Positions 53,093-63,142 of a stretch of 64,000 nucleotides of DNA are shown here, in pieces. This DNA comes from an uncultured Prevotellaceae bacterium (lineage in GTDB: Bacteria; Bacteroidota; Bacteroidia; Bacteroidales; Bacteroidaceae). The DNA is taken from the NCBI GenBank assembly GCA_902800495.1, contig CADCET010000012.1, forward strand, positions 62,001-126,000. The letters run 5' to 3'. The translations under genes were made by a program, and so were the position numbers. The notes beneath the pieces were generated by a model that worked only from the letters and a program-made list of their open reading frames with translations, ran no database searches and had not been told where the DNA came from. Position 1 is the first letter of the stretch. Each line of letters opens with the position of its first letter.

Positions 53093-53800
53093 TTACTCTT
53101 CAGTCTCCGTCAGCTTCTTCAGCGCATCGGCCGAAATCTTAGCATTGGCGAACAGTCCGCCATTTGCAGGTGTCTCAGTGTCAATCTCCGGCACCTCGCT
53201 GGCCTGCACCTTCTTTGTTTCCTTGGCATTAGCTTCGGAGGCCTCGCGGTCGCGAGCCTGCTGGCTCTTCTTCTTTTCGCCCGCCTTCTTCGGTGCCAGG
53301 TAGAGGAACATCTTCTTACCCTCCAACGACGGCATTCCTTCGACCTTGCCCACCTCTTCGAGGTCGTTGGCAAATCTCAGCAGCAGCACTTCGCCCTGCT
53401 CCTTGAACAGGATGGAGCGACCACGGAAGAACACATACGCGCGTACCTTATTTCCTTCTTCCAGAAACTCACGGGCGTGCTTCAGCTTGAACTGGTAGTC
53501 GTGCTCGTCGGTCTGGGGTCCGAAACGGATTTCCTTCACCTCCACCTTCACCTGCTTGGCCTTCATCTCCTTGGCGCGCTTCTTCTGCTGGTAGAGGAAC
53601 TTTGAGTAGTCGATGAGACGACAGACTGGCGGGTTGGCGTTAGGCGAAATCTCAACCAGATCGACGCCTTGTTCACGGGCCATATTCAGTGCATCGCGGG
53701 TTGGAACGACGGTAGAACCGTTGTCACCGACGATGCGCACTTCACGTACACGTATCTGTTCGTTGACACGGTACTGTTGCTTCATTTTGTCATTCTTCAT
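53093..53800 (-). CDS. infC: Translation initiation factor IF-3 with C-terminal extension
   Basis: 235 aa versus the usual ~180. [40 protein letters not shown] and the C-terminal domain with [20 protein letters not shown] are canonical. Residues beyond ~178 ([21 protein letters not shown] and on) are a charged, Ala-rich tail. IF-3 binds the 30S subunit and controls start-codon choice. Starts with ATG at 53800 rather than the autoregulatory AUU of enterobacteria; a second ATG lies five codons in. Confidence 0.97.
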   Translation of the reverse strand: MKNDKMKQQYRVNEQIRVREVRIVGDNGSTVVPTRDALNMAREQGVDLVEISPNANPPVCRLIDYSKFLYQQKKRAKEMKAKQVKVEVKEIRFGPQTDEHDYQFKLKHAREFLEEGNKVRAYVFFRGRSILFKEQGEVLLLRFANDLEEVGKVEGMPSLEGKKMFLYLAPKKAGEKKKSQQARDREASEANAKETKKVQASEVPEIDTETPANGGLFANAKISADALKKLTETEE

Positions 53801-53824
53801 CCACTATTTTTTGAAAATCGGCTG

Positions 53825-53855
53825 CAAAGGTACGAAAAATCAGCGAATTAACAAA
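53825..53855 (-). promoter_or_regulatory. Promoter of infC-rpmI-rplT
   Basis: -7 TACCTTTG (53832-53825), -33 TTTG (53855-53852), spacer 19; 25 bases before the ATG. Confidence 0.72.
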
Positions 53856-53982
53856 ACAAATTTTCAATTATTTTTCTCTCCGCAATCATTTTTTACTACT
53901 GGCAAAACTTATTGATAGTCACTTTTTGACTGAAGTCGTGAAATTTTGACGGAAAACGGGATAGGAATTACAAATAATGTTG

Positions 53983-53990
53983 TAACTTTG
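53983..53990 (+). promoter_or_regulatory. -7 box of the GH43 gene
   Basis: TAACTTTG, 35 bases before the ATG; no -33 TTTG at the right distance. Confidence 0.58.
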
Positions 53991-54025
53991 CAGAAAAATA
54001 CAGAACGACTAAACAACTACTTCTC

Positions 54026-55051
54026 ATGACGAACAAACTATTTTTCTTGATGGCACTGATGGCTATTGGCCAGACAGCTGCCGCACAAGGACCGCGTCGC
54101 GGTTTTCAGCGTGAAGCATTTACTACCGAGACACCGATGGCACACGACCCCGTCATGGCTAAGGACGGCGACACGTATTACATTTTTTCCACGGGCATGG
54201 GCATCAGCCAGATGACATCGAAAGACCGCAAGACGTGGACGGTACTGCCACAGCCCGTGATGACCGTCATCCCCGGCTGGACGACAGACTCCGTACCAGG
54301 CTTCAACAGCCACGTATGGGCTCCCGACATCATCCAGTGGCACGGCCGCTGGTGGATGGCCTACAGCTGCTCTACCTTCGGCAAGAACAACTCGGCCATC
54401 GGTCTGCTCAGCAGTCGCACCCTGCGTGCAAGGATATGGAAGGACGAGGGATGCATAGTGACCTCGCGCGACAAGCGTGACAACTGGAACGCCATAGACC
54501 CCAACTTCGTCATCGACGACAACGACCAGCCGTGGCTCGTGTGGGGTTCGTTCTGGGACGGCATACAACTGGTCCGCCTCGACACGACGATGCATATTGC
54601 CCAAGGCGCCAAGCCGCGCACCATTGCCCGCCGCTATGACCCTGACTACAAGCCCACGGAACCGAACCCCACCTCGAAATATGCCGGCACCAACGCCATT
54701 GAGGCTCCGTTTATCTTCAAGCATGGCGGCTACTATTATCTCTTCGTGTCGTGGGACTACTGCTGTCGGGGAGCCAAGAGCAACTACCGCGTTGCCGTAG
54801 GCCGCAGCAAGACGGTAGAAGGTCCCTACCTGGACCGTTCGGGCAAGGACATGACCAAGGGTGGCGGTACGCTCTTCATAGAAGGCGACAAGAAGGAATG
54901 GGAGGCTGCCGGCCACTGCGCCGCCTACACTTTCGACGGCGAGGACATCTTCGTCTGCCACGGCTACAGCGCCACACAGAACGGTGCAGCCATGCTCATC
55001 CAGCGCCCTATCGTATGGACAGCTGACGGCTGGCCTGAGCTAAAGCCATGA
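54026..55051 (+). CDS. Glycoside hydrolase family 43, endo-arabinanase-like
   Basis: 341 aa with signal peptide (cleaved after GQTAAA). Five-bladed propeller with the three acidic residues: AHDPVMAKDGDTYYIFSTG (general base Asp), WNAIDPNFVIDD (pKa modulator) and NAIEAPFIFKHGGYYYLF (acid Glu). Pattern HVWAPDIIQWHGRWWMAYS is that of alpha-L-arabinan endo-1,5-hydrolases acting on pectin side chains. It sits, in opposite orientation, between infC and thrS, which are usually consecutive. Confidence 0.92.
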   Translation: MTNKLFFLMALMAIGQTAAAQGPRRGFQREAFTTETPMAHDPVMAKDGDTYYIFSTGMGISQMTSKDRKTWTVLPQPVMTVIPGWTTDSVPGFNSHVWAPDIIQWHGRWWMAYSCSTFGKNNSAIGLLSSRTLRARIWKDEGCIVTSRDKRDNWNAIDPNFVIDDNDQPWLVWGSFWDGIQLVRLDTTMHIAQGAKPRTIARRYDPDYKPTEPNPTSKYAGTNAIEAPFIFKHGGYYYLFVSWDYCCRGAKSNYRVAVGRSKTVEGPYLDRSGKDMTKGGGTLFIEGDKKEWEAAGHCAAYTFDGEDIFVCHGYSATQNGAAMLIQRPIVWTADGWPELKP

Positions 55052-55067
55052 AACAATAGATGAAAAA

Positions 55068-55115
55068 CAAAGGACAGGTTGCAGCCCACAAATAGGGTCA
55101 TGCAACCTGTCCTTG
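55068..55115. terminator. Bidirectional terminator between GH43 and thrS
   Basis: 14-bp stem AAGGACAGGTTGCA / TGCAACCTGTCCTT, 17-base loop with an inner GCCC/GGGT pairing, A and T runs on the flanks. Confidence 0.8.
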
Positions 55116-55132
55116 TTTTATACTCTCAGCGA

Positions 55133-57079
55133 TTAGAAGTCCTTGGTCATCTCGGCCACCTTGTTGTTCACCTCGTCGATGAACTGCTGGATGGTCATGA
55201 CGCTCTGCTCGCCACCGCCCTGAGGACGCACGGCAACAGTCTTGTCGGCAGCTTCCTTCTCGCCGACGATAACCATGTAGGGGATGCGCTTCAGCTCGTT
55301 GTCGCGAATCTTGCGGCCCAGCTTCTCGTTGCGCAGGTCGATGGTAGCACGGACGCCGCCCTGCGAGAACTGACGGCACACCTCCTGGGCGTAGTCGTTA
55401 TACTTCTCCGACAGCGGGAGGATAGCCACCTGCTCGGGGGTGAGCCAGAGGGGGAAGTGACCGCTGGTATGTTCGATGAGCACCGCGCAGAAGCGCTCGA
55501 GGCTTCCGAAGGGTGCACGGTGAATCATGACGGGCGTCTTCTTCTGGTTGTCCTCGTCGGTGTACTCCAGCTGGAAGCGCTTCGGCAGGTTGTAGTCTAC
55601 CTGGATGGTGCCCAACTGCCAGCGGCGGCCAATGGCGTCCTTAATCATGAAGTCAAGCTTCGGACCGTAGAAGGCGGCCTCGCCGTATTCCACCTTGGCG
55701 GGCAGTCCCTTCTCCTGACAAGCCTCCTGGATAGCCTTCTCGGCCAGTGCCCAGTCCTCGTCGGTACCCACGTACTTGTCGTGGTCGTTGGGGTCGCGGA
55801 GCGAGATCTGTGCCTCGAAGTTGAAGCCGAAGGCTGTCAGCACGACACCGATGATGTCCATCACGTTAAGGAACTCCTGCTTCACCTGATCGGGACGGCA
55901 GAAGAGGTGGGCGTCGTCCTGCGTGAACGAGCGCACGCGGGTCAGACCGTGAAGCTCGCCCGACTGCTCGTAGCGGTAGACGGTACCGAACTCAGCGATG
56001 CGCAGGGGCAGGTCCTTGTACGAACGGGGCTTGTTGGCGAAGATCTCACAGTGGTGAGGGCAGTTCATGGGCTTCAGCATATACTCCTCGCCCTCCTCCG
56101 GTGTGGTGATGGGACGGAAGGAGTCCTTGCCGTAGTGGGCATAGTGACCCGAGGTGACGTAGAGGCTCTTGCCGCCGATGTGCGGGGTGATGACCTCCTG
56201 ATAGCCGTAGCGCTTCTGCACCTTGCGCAGGTGCTCCATCAGGCGCAGGCGGAGGTCGGTACCCTTCGGCAACCAGATAGGCAGACCCTTGCCCACCTTC
56301 TCAGAGAACATAAAGAGTTCCATCTCCTTGCCGATTTTGCGGTGGTCGCGCTTCTTAGCCTCTTCCAGCATGACGAGGTACTCGTCGAGCATCTTCTTCT
56401 TGGGGAACGAGATGCCGTAGAGACGCTGCATCTGTTCGCGGGTGGCATCGCCGCGCCAGAAAGCGCCGGCAACCGAAGTCAGCTTCACAGCCTTGATCTC
56501 GCCCGTGTCCATGAGGTGCGGACCACGGCAGAGGTCGGTGAAGTTGCCCTGTGTGTATGTGGTGATAGAACCGTCTTCGAGGTCCTGGTCGATGTGCTCG
56601 CACTTGTAAGTCTGACCGGCGGCGGCAAACTCCTTCAGGGCGTCGGCCTTGGCCACCTCGCGGCGAACGACAGGTTCCTTCTTGCCAGCCAGTTCCTTCA
56701 TCTTTGCTTCAATCGTGGGGAAGTCGCTCTCCTTAATCATCTGTCCGTCGGGCAGCAGGACATCGTAGAAGAATCCGTTCTCAACAGCCGGGCCAAAGCC
56801 GAACTGGATGCCGGGATAGAGCTCCTGCAGTGCCTCGGCCAGCAGGTGGGCAGAGGTGTGCCAGAAGGTGTGCTTACCCTCTTCGTCTTCGAACTTGTAG
56901 AGCGCGATGGTGGCGTCCTCCATGATAGGACGGTTCAGCTCTACGGTATCACCGTTTACGCCACAGCTGACGACGCTGCGTGCCAGAGCCGGCGAGATGC
57001 TCTCGGCAATCTGAAGTCCCGTCACACCCTGTTCATACGAACGAACAGAGCCGTCAGGGAATGTAATTTTGATTTCCAT
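55133..57079 (-). CDS. thrS: Threonyl-tRNA synthetase
   Basis: 648 aa. TGS domain at the start, editing-domain motif [11 protein letters not shown], class II motifs including [10 protein letters not shown] and [24 protein letters not shown], and the anticodon-binding C-terminus. Charges tRNA-Thr. Own promoter (57146-57116). Normally the first gene of thrS-infC-rpmI-rplT; here separated from infC by the GH43 gene. No T-box or operator hairpin in the short leader. Confidence 0.98.
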   Translation of the reverse strand: MEIKITFPDGSVRSYEQGVTGLQIAESISPALARSVVSCGVNGDTVELNRPIMEDATIALYKFEDEEGKHTFWHTSAHLLAEALQELYPGIQFGFGPAVENGFFYDVLLPDGQMIKESDFPTIEAKMKELAGKKEPVVRREVAKADALKEFAAAGQTYKCEHIDQDLEDGSITTYTQGNFTDLCRGPHLMDTGEIKAVKLTSVAGAFWRGDATREQMQRLYGISFPKKKMLDEYLVMLEEAKKRDHRKIGKEMELFMFSEKVGKGLPIWLPKGTDLRLRLMEHLRKVQKRYGYQEVITPHIGGKSLYVTSGHYAHYGKDSFRPITTPEEGEEYMLKPMNCPHHCEIFANKPRSYKDLPLRIAEFGTVYRYEQSGELHGLTRVRSFTQDDAHLFCRPDQVKQEFLNVMDIIGVVLTAFGFNFEAQISLRDPNDHDKYVGTDEDWALAEKAIQEACQEKGLPAKVEYGEAAFYGPKLDFMIKDAIGRRWQLGTIQVDYNLPKRFQLEYTDEDNQKKTPVMIHRAPFGSLERFCAVLIEHTSGHFPLWLTPEQVAILPLSEKYNDYAQEVCRQFSQGGVRATIDLRNEKLGRKIRDNELKRIPYMVIVGEKEAADKTVAVRPQGGGEQSVMTIQQFIDEVNNKVAEMTKDF

Positions 57080-57115
57080 ATCTACAATATATGTTTGATT
57101 TTAAAATTCAGCGTG

Positions 57116-57146
57116 CAAAGGTACTAAATATCTCGGACACGGCAAA
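57116..57146 (-). promoter_or_regulatory. Promoter of thrS
   Basis: -7 TACCTTTG (57123-57116), -33 TTTG (57146-57143), spacer 19. Confidence 0.72.
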
Positions 57147-57156
57147 ATAAAACGAT

Positions 57157-58989
57157 TTAAAAATCAATGGTACTGGCAATCTTGTCGACATTCATGCTGC
57201 GGGCACTGGCATCGAAGATGTCCTTATAGAGGCCGCCCTGGCGGTAGACGTCGGACGGTGTTCCCGACTGTACGACGCGCCCCTGCTCAAGGACGTAGAT
57301 GTAGTCGGCATCGATAATCTGGCCGATGTTATGCGAGATGATGACGACAGTGCGCCCCTGCTTGATGGCATCGATGCTGGCTTTAATCTGCTCGGTGGCA
57401 ATGGCATCGAGGCTGGCCGTCGGTTCGTCAAGGAAGATGACGGGCGGGTTCTTGATGAACATACGGGCGATGGCCACACGCTGCTGCTGACCGCCGCTGA
57501 GTTGCAAGGCTGAGGTCTGGAAACCATCGGGCTGCTGCATAATCTGGTCGTAGATATAGGCCTGACGGGCGGCTTTCACCACGTCGTCATGGGTGGCCTC
57601 CGGACAGCCGTACTTGATGTTCTCCTCGATGGTACCGTCGAAGATATGGTTCTTCTGCAGCACCAGTCCCACATGGTCGCGCAGCCACTGGGTGTCCCAC
57701 TGGCTCAGTTCCGTGCCGTCGAGACGGATGCTGCCACAGTCAGGATTGTAGAACTTGTCGAGCAGGTTGACGAGCGTGCTCTTCCCCGCCCCACTCAGTC
57801 CGACGAGTGCCGTAATCTTGCCGCTGCGGATGTGCATCGACACGTCGGTCAGCGCCTTCGTACCACCGGGATAGGTGAAGTCGACATGCTCCAAGACGAA
57901 ATCGCCCTTGACGTGCTCGGGACGGTGAGTGCCTGTAGCCTCCACCTCGTCGTCGGCCTTGAGGATGCCGAAGAAGCCCTCGGCATAAATCAGGGCGTCG
58001 TTCATGTCGTCATAGATGCGATGGAGCTGGCGGATAGGGGCGCTGACGTTGGCAAAGAGCATGACGTGATACATAATCTTGCCAATCGACATACCGGGAT
58101 AGTCTATCAGCACGAGGTAGGCCGTCAGGATGATAATCAGTACCGTGCCTATCTGCTCGAGGAAGCTCTTCAGACCGTTGAACATATAGCTCTGCTTGCG
58201 CATGTTGAGCTGCAAGCCCGTCATCGAACGCTGAAGGTCAGCCTGTCGCGTGGCCTCTATCTGCTCGCGGTTGAACGACTTGATGACGGTGATGCTTTCG
58301 ATGATACTGAGGATGCCCTGACTGACGGCCTGATGACCGCCGAAGATGCTGCGCCGTCCGCCCTTCATGCGCCCAGCCTGAATGTAGGTGACGTAGAAAT
58401 AGACGGGAATGATGCAGAGGGCCACCAGTCCGACGTATACATTAGCCGCAAACATCAATACCAGCGCCAGGATAGCACTGGTGAAGAGCGGCAGGATTTC
58501 GATGAAGAAGTTGTTGACGGTGTTCGACAAGCTCATGATGCCGCGGTCGATACGCGACTGCAGCTTGCCCGTCTCGTTGCCCTCGGCCGTGAAGAAGGCC
58601 ATTCGGAACGACAGCATCCGCTCGACGACACGCAACGAGAGGTCGCGGCTGACGAGGATGCGCATACGCTCGCCATAGTAACGCTGACAGAAGGTGACGA
58701 GGGCACCCACCACCTCCTTGCCCAACAGGATGACGCTGATAATCACAAGGATACGGACAGCGCTACTCCAGGCAAAGCCACCCGGCGTCTGGATCAGGGC
58801 GTTGATACTGTCGACGGCACGGTCGAGCACGACGGCATTGACCTGCGCCATGAGTGAGCCTATCAGCGTCAGCACCAACGTGACAGCCACAAGCCACCTG
58901 TAAGGCAGCACATAGGGCAGGATGTTACGCAGCAGGCCCCAGATGGTCATCCGTCCTGCCCCGTCCGTTTGCTCAACCTTCTGACTCAT
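57157..58989 (-). CDS. ABC transporter, fused membrane and ATPase domains (exporter type)
   Basis: 610 aa. Six membrane helices in residues ~20-310, then an ATP-binding domain: Walker A GLSGAGKST, signature LSGGQQQRVAIARMF, Walker B VIFLDEPTASLD, and the H-loop VIISHN. MsbA/type IV exporter layout, functions as a dimer. Substrate unknown. Its ATG overlaps the stop of the EcsC-like gene (ATGA), so the two are co-translated. Confidence 0.93.
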   Translation of the reverse strand: MSQKVEQTDGAGRMTIWGLLRNILPYVLPYRWLVAVTLVLTLIGSLMAQVNAVVLDRAVDSINALIQTPGGFAWSSAVRILVIISVILLGKEVVGALVTFCQRYYGERMRILVSRDLSLRVVERMLSFRMAFFTAEGNETGKLQSRIDRGIMSLSNTVNNFFIEILPLFTSAILALVLMFAANVYVGLVALCIIPVYFYVTYIQAGRMKGGRRSIFGGHQAVSQGILSIIESITVIKSFNREQIEATRQADLQRSMTGLQLNMRKQSYMFNGLKSFLEQIGTVLIIILTAYLVLIDYPGMSIGKIMYHVMLFANVSAPIRQLHRIYDDMNDALIYAEGFFGILKADDEVEATGTHRPEHVKGDFVLEHVDFTYPGGTKALTDVSMHIRSGKITALVGLSGAGKSTLVNLLDKFYNPDCGSIRLDGTELSQWDTQWLRDHVGLVLQKNHIFDGTIEENIKYGCPEATHDDVVKAARQAYIYDQIMQQPDGFQTSALQLSGGQQQRVAIARMFIKNPPVIFLDEPTASLDAIATEQIKASIDAIKQGRTVVIISHNIGQIIDADYIYVLEQGRVVQSGTPSDVYRQGGLYKDIFDASARSMNVDKIASTIDF

Positions 58990-60113
58990 GCCTCCGACTG
59001 CTCGACGCCCAACTTCTGGGCTGCCATTTGCATATAGATTTTCTCAGCCATAGACATCTTCTCGTCCATCGCCACAATCTCCATCATGGCGTCGTAGGTC
59101 TCTTGAGCCACATCGCGGTCGGCAGCCAGCAGGTCGAAGTCGACATCGTAGCTATGGTCGGACTCGATATGGCCTAAAAGCTCGAGTTTTGCCTGAGGAT
59201 CAATCTTGGCACGGGCAATGCGCTGTTCGATGGCCTGGAACTTTTCGGGCGACACCTCGTCGTTGATCTTAGCAATATTGATAAGCGCCTGAATCATAGA
59301 CTCCTGCACTTTCTTCGGGTCACGCTCGGCCTGTCCGGCCTTGACGAACGAAGCCTTGATGCTGGTCAGTTCAATCGTGTCGATATCACCATCGTCGAAC
59401 AGATGGCGCTGGGCACGGAGCTGACGGCGCAGGCGATTGGCACCGCGACTGAAGGTGAACAGCGTCAGGCCGCCAGAGAACAGACCGCCAGCCACAGGAA
59501 TAAAACGGCCGACGCCCTTTGTCAGACTGGCCTTCGAGAGACGTGAGCCAATGATCTTGGTCAGCTGTGCCGCAATAGGAACGAGGGCTGTCTTCGTCAG
59601 CGCCACACGGGGCAGGCGGGTGACGGCACTCTCGGCCACCGCCTTCGACAGTTCGCCCAGACCTTTCTCGGCCACAGGCGCGCCCATCATGACGCCCATA
59701 AAAATGGTGAGCAGGTCGGTAGCCACATCGTTCAGTTCGCCCTCGTCGTCGCAAAGGTCGGGATAGCCATACAGATAGGCCAACTTCTGCGACACGACAA
59801 AGACATGAAAGAAATACTGGGTCAGGTCGGCAGGCATCGTGGCCGCCAAAGCCAGTCCACCTGGCAGTCCGACGACGGTTGAGGTCGCCGTAGCCAGCGT
59901 CGTGTGACGACGGACACACTGCCGGGCCAGCTTGTCGATAACCTGTTCTGAGACAACGGTATAGGGACGCACGCTGCCCAGCATCTGCAGGCGCGACTGG
60001 TTGCAATACGGCCGCAGCTCCTTACGCAGGAATCCGATTCTATCAACCTTCACGCCCGGCATCTTCAACACGGTCGTCAGGATTTTGTTCCATACAATGT
60101 TCTCTTTTTCCAT
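58986..60113 (-). CDS. EcsC-like protein with TerB-like C-terminal domain
   Basis: 375 aa. Residues ~70-250 contain Gly-rich hydrophobic segments (TVVGLPGGLALAATMPADLTQYFFHVFVVSQKLAYLYGYPD) typical of the EcsC family; ~255-375 is a helical acidic domain like TerB (INIAKINDEVSPEKFQAIEQ, MEIVAMDEKMSMAEKIYMQ). EcsC is named after the B. subtilis ecsABC transporter locus, so the 4-base overlap with an ABC exporter gene fits a shared role. Biochemical function unknown. Preceded by a 9-bp tandem array. Confidence 0.78.
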   Translation of the reverse strand: MEKENIVWNKILTTVLKMPGVKVDRIGFLRKELRPYCNQSRLQMLGSVRPYTVVSEQVIDKLARQCVRRHTTLATATSTVVGLPGGLALAATMPADLTQYFFHVFVVSQKLAYLYGYPDLCDDEGELNDVATDLLTIFMGVMMGAPVAEKGLGELSKAVAESAVTRLPRVALTKTALVPIAAQLTKIIGSRLSKASLTKGVGRFIPVAGGLFSGGLTLFTFSRGANRLRRQLRAQRHLFDDGDIDTIELTSIKASFVKAGQAERDPKKVQESMIQALINIAKINDEVSPEKFQAIEQRIARAKIDPQAKLELLGHIESDHSYDVDFDLLAADRDVAQETYDAMMEIVAMDEKMSMAEKIYMQMAAQKLGVEQSEA

Positions 60114-60128
60114 ATTTTATTGTTTTTT

Positions 60129-60182
60129 ATGGGTCTTATGGGACTTATAGGACTTATAGGACCTATGGGTCTTATGGGTTTT
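60129..60182. repeat. Six tandem 9-bp repeats between the TPR and EcsC-like genes
   Basis: ATGGGTCTT, ATGGGACTT, ATAGGACTT, ATAGGACCT, ATGGGTCTT, ATGGGTTTT without interruption; reaches into the TPR gene's stop codon and fills most of the 67-base gap. Confidence 0.9.
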
Positions 60183-62136
60183 ACTTTTTCGTATATTTTT
60201 TCAGGAGACTGTAGGCGGTGTATAGCCCCAGTTCCCCTGCTTTGCTCAAATCGTTGATGCCTTCAGCAGTCTTTCCGCTGTCGATGAGTGCCAGACCACG
60301 GTTGTAGTAAGCCTCAGCCAGTCGCGGGTCGAGGGTGATGGCCTGCGTGTAATCCTCAATGGCACGGGTATAATCCTTGCGCTGCACGTAGACGCAACCC
60401 CTATTATAATATAGGTACGCGCAACGAGGCGCCAGACGGATGGCCGCCGAGAGATCCATCAGGACGTTTGCCGTCTTCATATCAATATAAGTCCCCTGCG
60501 ACGCCTGGAACTCATTGATTTTCGTCTGACAGGCCGACCGCTGCCACAGGGCCAGCACCGACAGGCTGTCGTTCAGCAGGTGGGTGGTGAGGCTCTCGAT
60601 GGCGTCCTCGTTGTTCTGCAGGACGGTATAGGCCACTGCCCGTTGCAGCAACAGGCTCTGCACATGCTTCAGGTTCTGCAGGTCAGAGACGGCCGTACCC
60701 AATGAGTCGATATAGGCAAAGAGCTGTGTCGTCTGAGCTTCGCCGAGCGTGGGCGTGCCGCAGACGATATAGAGCTGGCGGCGGGCATGACGATTAAAGG
60801 CCTCAACCGTTTCATCATAGGGGATATAGCTCTGCACCTCATTCTTCACCGGCAGCAGCGACAGCTCATACATCGGACGGTACGTGGCCTCCACCTTATG
60901 ATGCTGCACCCGTCCGCGGTAGTCGTTCTGATAGTCGTTCTCCACCTCCTGCTCGTCGGCAACGACCAGCTGGTTGTACTTCTCCATATCCTCGTCGCTA
61001 CGCTTACGCTGCTGCTTGCTCAGTCGTGGCTGGCGTCCACCGTAGCGCTTGTCTATCTGTGCCTTCAGGATGCGGAACTCGTCTTGTTCGGCCTGTCGAT
61101 TCATGCCTAAACGGCGGTAACAGCCGGCACGGTAGTGCAAGCCCGTCCAGAAGTTAGGATACTCGTCGATGACCTTGGAATAGTCGCTGATAGCTCCGCG
61201 CAGGTCGCCCGTCTTTTCACGTAACAGACCACGGTTGAAGCGGGCCAGCATGTTGCCAGGTTCCAGGTTGAGGACAAAGTCAAAGTCTTCGATACCGCGG
61301 TTGTCGTCGCCCACCTGTGCGCGTAATAAGCCACGGTTGTAGTGTCCAAGGAAGTTGTTGGGCTCCAGGTCGAGGGCTGTGTCATAGTCGGCCATAGCCC
61401 CTCGCAGGTTGTTCTGGTTGTACCGGGCCAAGGCACGGTTGATGTAGTTGCCGCCACTCTTCGGCTGCAGGTGGATGGCCTTGTCGAGGTATTCCTCAGA
61501 CTGTTGCCACTTACTACGCGACAGACTGATGATGGCGCGGGCACCCCACAGCGAGCCGTCATAGGGGTCTATTTCGATACTCTTCTCAATAGCCTCTAAT
61601 GCCTTGACGGTATCCTTCTGCTGCATATAGACCTCCGCACGCATAGAGTAAGGGGCAGCATTGCGCGGCCAGCGGGCAATCATCGTGTCGAGCTGTCCTA
61701 AAGCCCGTTCGTAGTCCTTGCCACGTATATAGCACAACACACGGTTATGCCAGAGTCCCTGATTCTCAGGGTCATACTTCAGCGCACTGGTATAGTCGGC
61801 AGCCGCCTCTTCGTAACGATTCTGATGGATGCGGCAGAGCCCGCGAAGCTCGTAGCAGTTGGTGACATAGGGATTGCGCTCTATGGCACTCGTACAGTCG
61901 CTTTCAGCCCCGGCGAAATCGTCAAGGTAGAACTTGGCCACGCCACGGAAGAACCACGGTTCGTAGAGGTAAGGCTTGGCCGTGATGGCCTGGTTGAAAT
62001 ACTGGATACTCAGCACATAGTCCTCATAATAGAGCGCCGACCGTCCGATAGTAATCAGACGGTCAGTGTTGAACTGCGACATCATCGGTAAGGAGCACAG
62101 ACAACAAAGTTGGACTATGAGCTTTCGTAATGTCAA
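60181..62136 (-). CDS. Tetratricopeptide-repeat protein, exported
   Basis: 651 aa. A hydrophobic N-terminal signal ([16 protein letters not shown]), then about nine TPR units in residues 25-360 ([58 protein letters not shown]), a Lys/Arg-rich linker with no repeats (~375-470), and further TPRs to the end. Probably periplasmic or outer-membrane scaffold; partner unknown. The start is TTG at 62136, forming TTGA with the def stop; the first ATG is 20 codons later and would lose the signal. Confidence 0.82.
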   Translation of the reverse strand: MTLRKLIVQLCCLCSLPMMSQFNTDRLITIGRSALYYEDYVLSIQYFNQAITAKPYLYEPWFFRGVAKFYLDDFAGAESDCTSAIERNPYVTNCYELRGLCRIHQNRYEEAAADYTSALKYDPENQGLWHNRVLCYIRGKDYERALGQLDTMIARWPRNAAPYSMRAEVYMQQKDTVKALEAIEKSIEIDPYDGSLWGARAIISLSRSKWQQSEEYLDKAIHLQPKSGGNYINRALARYNQNNLRGAMADYDTALDLEPNNFLGHYNRGLLRAQVGDDNRGIEDFDFVLNLEPGNMLARFNRGLLREKTGDLRGAISDYSKVIDEYPNFWTGLHYRAGCYRRLGMNRQAEQDEFRILKAQIDKRYGGRQPRLSKQQRKRSDEDMEKYNQLVVADEQEVENDYQNDYRGRVQHHKVEATYRPMYELSLLPVKNEVQSYIPYDETVEAFNRHARRQLYIVCGTPTLGEAQTTQLFAYIDSLGTAVSDLQNLKHVQSLLLQRAVAYTVLQNNEDAIESLTTHLLNDSLSVLALWQRSACQTKINEFQASQGTYIDMKTANVLMDLSAAIRLAPRCAYLYYNRGCVYVQRKDYTRAIEDYTQAITLDPRLAEAYYNRGLALIDSGKTAEGINDLSKAGELGLYTAYSLLKKYTKK

Positions 62137-62693
62137 CGCTTGACGGGTTTTGTCTTATAGCCGCAACGATAGCGACCAAGGGTCAATGCCTTCAACTTGC
62201 TCTTGATGAGCTGCTTGCGCAACGGCGAGATGTGGTCGATGAACATGTGACCTTCGAGATGGTCGAACTCATGCTGCATGACGCGGGCCAGATAGCCTTC
62301 TATCCACTCATCGTGGGGCTGGAACTCCTCGTCGAGCCACTGCACGTGGATGCGCTTGGGGCGAACGACCTTCTCGTGAATGGCCGGCAGCGACAGGCAA
62401 CCCTCCTCGCTGGTGTCGGTAGTCGAATCGTCTTTCTCAACGATGTGGGCATTGATGAATACGCGGCGGAAGTCCTTGTACTCCGGCATATCGTCGCTGA
62501 GCACATCGAGATCGATGACCACGACGCGTATGGACTTGCCTATCTGGGGAGCAGCCAGACCGATGCCCTCGCTCTCTGCCAGTGTCTCCCACATGTCGGC
62601 AATGAGTTCCTTCAGTTGCGGATAGTCGGGGGTGATGTCTTCAGCCACCTTGCGCAGGACGGGCTGGCCATATATATAAATAGGTAATACCAC
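62133..62693 (-). CDS. def: Peptide deformylase
   Basis: 186 aa. The three metal/active-site motifs [16 protein letters not shown] and [10 protein letters not shown] are intact. Removes the formyl group from nascent N-termini. Starts with GTG at 62693 ([14 protein letters not shown] is the family N-terminus and no ATG fits). Preceded by a 7-bp tandem array that also forms the end of ruvX. Confidence 0.96.
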   Translation of the reverse strand: MVLPIYIYGQPVLRKVAEDITPDYPQLKELIADMWETLAESEGIGLAAPQIGKSIRVVVIDLDVLSDDMPEYKDFRRVFINAHIVEKDDSTTDTSEEGCLSLPAIHEKVVRPKRIHVQWLDEEFQPHDEWIEGYLARVMQHEFDHLEGHMFIDHISPLRKQLIKSKLKALTLGRYRCGYKTKPVKR

Positions 62694-62696
62694 TTT

Positions 62697-62724
62697 AAAT
62701 TAGGAATTAGAAATTAGAAATTAT
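62697..62724. repeat. Four tandem 7-bp repeats at the ruvX-def junction
   Basis: AAATTAG, GAATTAG, AAATTAG, AAATTAT in register. The array contains the ruvX stop and the codons for its last residues (NHNF) and ends 3 bases before the def GTG. Confidence 0.85.
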
Positions 62725-63139
62725 GATTACTTTTGCTGCGAAGGTAGTCCTCGAGGATGATGGTGGCCGAAATTTCGTCGACCAGCGCCTTGTCCTGACG
62801 GGCCTTCTTCCGAAGACCGCCGTCGAGCATCGCCTGATGAGCCAATACCGAGGTAAAGCGCTCATCATAATATTCGATGGGCAGCTCAGGATGGGCTTTG
62901 CGCCAACGGTTGACGAACTGCTGTACGCGCGCCAAGTTCTCGCTCGGCTCGCCGTTGGGCTGGCGGGGCTCACCGATGACGATACGCTCCACCTGCTCAC
63001 GCTGGACATATTGCTGCAGCCAGTCGAACAGCTCAGACGTAGAAACAGTCGCCAACCCTCCTGCAATAATCTGCAGAGGGTCGGTGACTGCTATACCGGT
63101 ACGCTTGCGACCGTAATCAATCGAAAGGATTCGCGCCAA
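62714..63139 (-). CDS. ruvX: Holliday-junction resolvase-like / pre-16S rRNA nuclease YqgF
   Basis: 141 aa. LSIDYGRKRTGIAVTDP, RIVIGEPRQPNG, YDERFTSVLA and DEISATIILEDYL are the RNase H-fold motifs of YqgF/RuvX, involved in 16S rRNA 5' maturation. Starts with TTG at 63139, three bases after the SPOR gene stop. The last four residues are encoded by a tandem repeat. Confidence 0.93.
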   Translation of the reverse strand: MARILSIDYGRKRTGIAVTDPLQIIAGGLATVSTSELFDWLQQYVQREQVERIVIGEPRQPNGEPSENLARVQQFVNRWRKAHPELPIEYYDERFTSVLAHQAMLDGGLRKKARQDKALVDEISATIILEDYLRSKSNHNF

Positions 63140-63142
63140 ACG

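Noticed and set aside
55079-57127. A 680-codon open frame on the plus strand opposite thrS
   Set aside because: Antisense shadow of a fully conserved threonyl-tRNA synthetase; the low-complexity Leu/Val/His product has no recognisable domain.
57589-58857. A 420-codon open frame opposite the ABC exporter
   Set aside because: Shadow of a gene with intact Walker and signature motifs.
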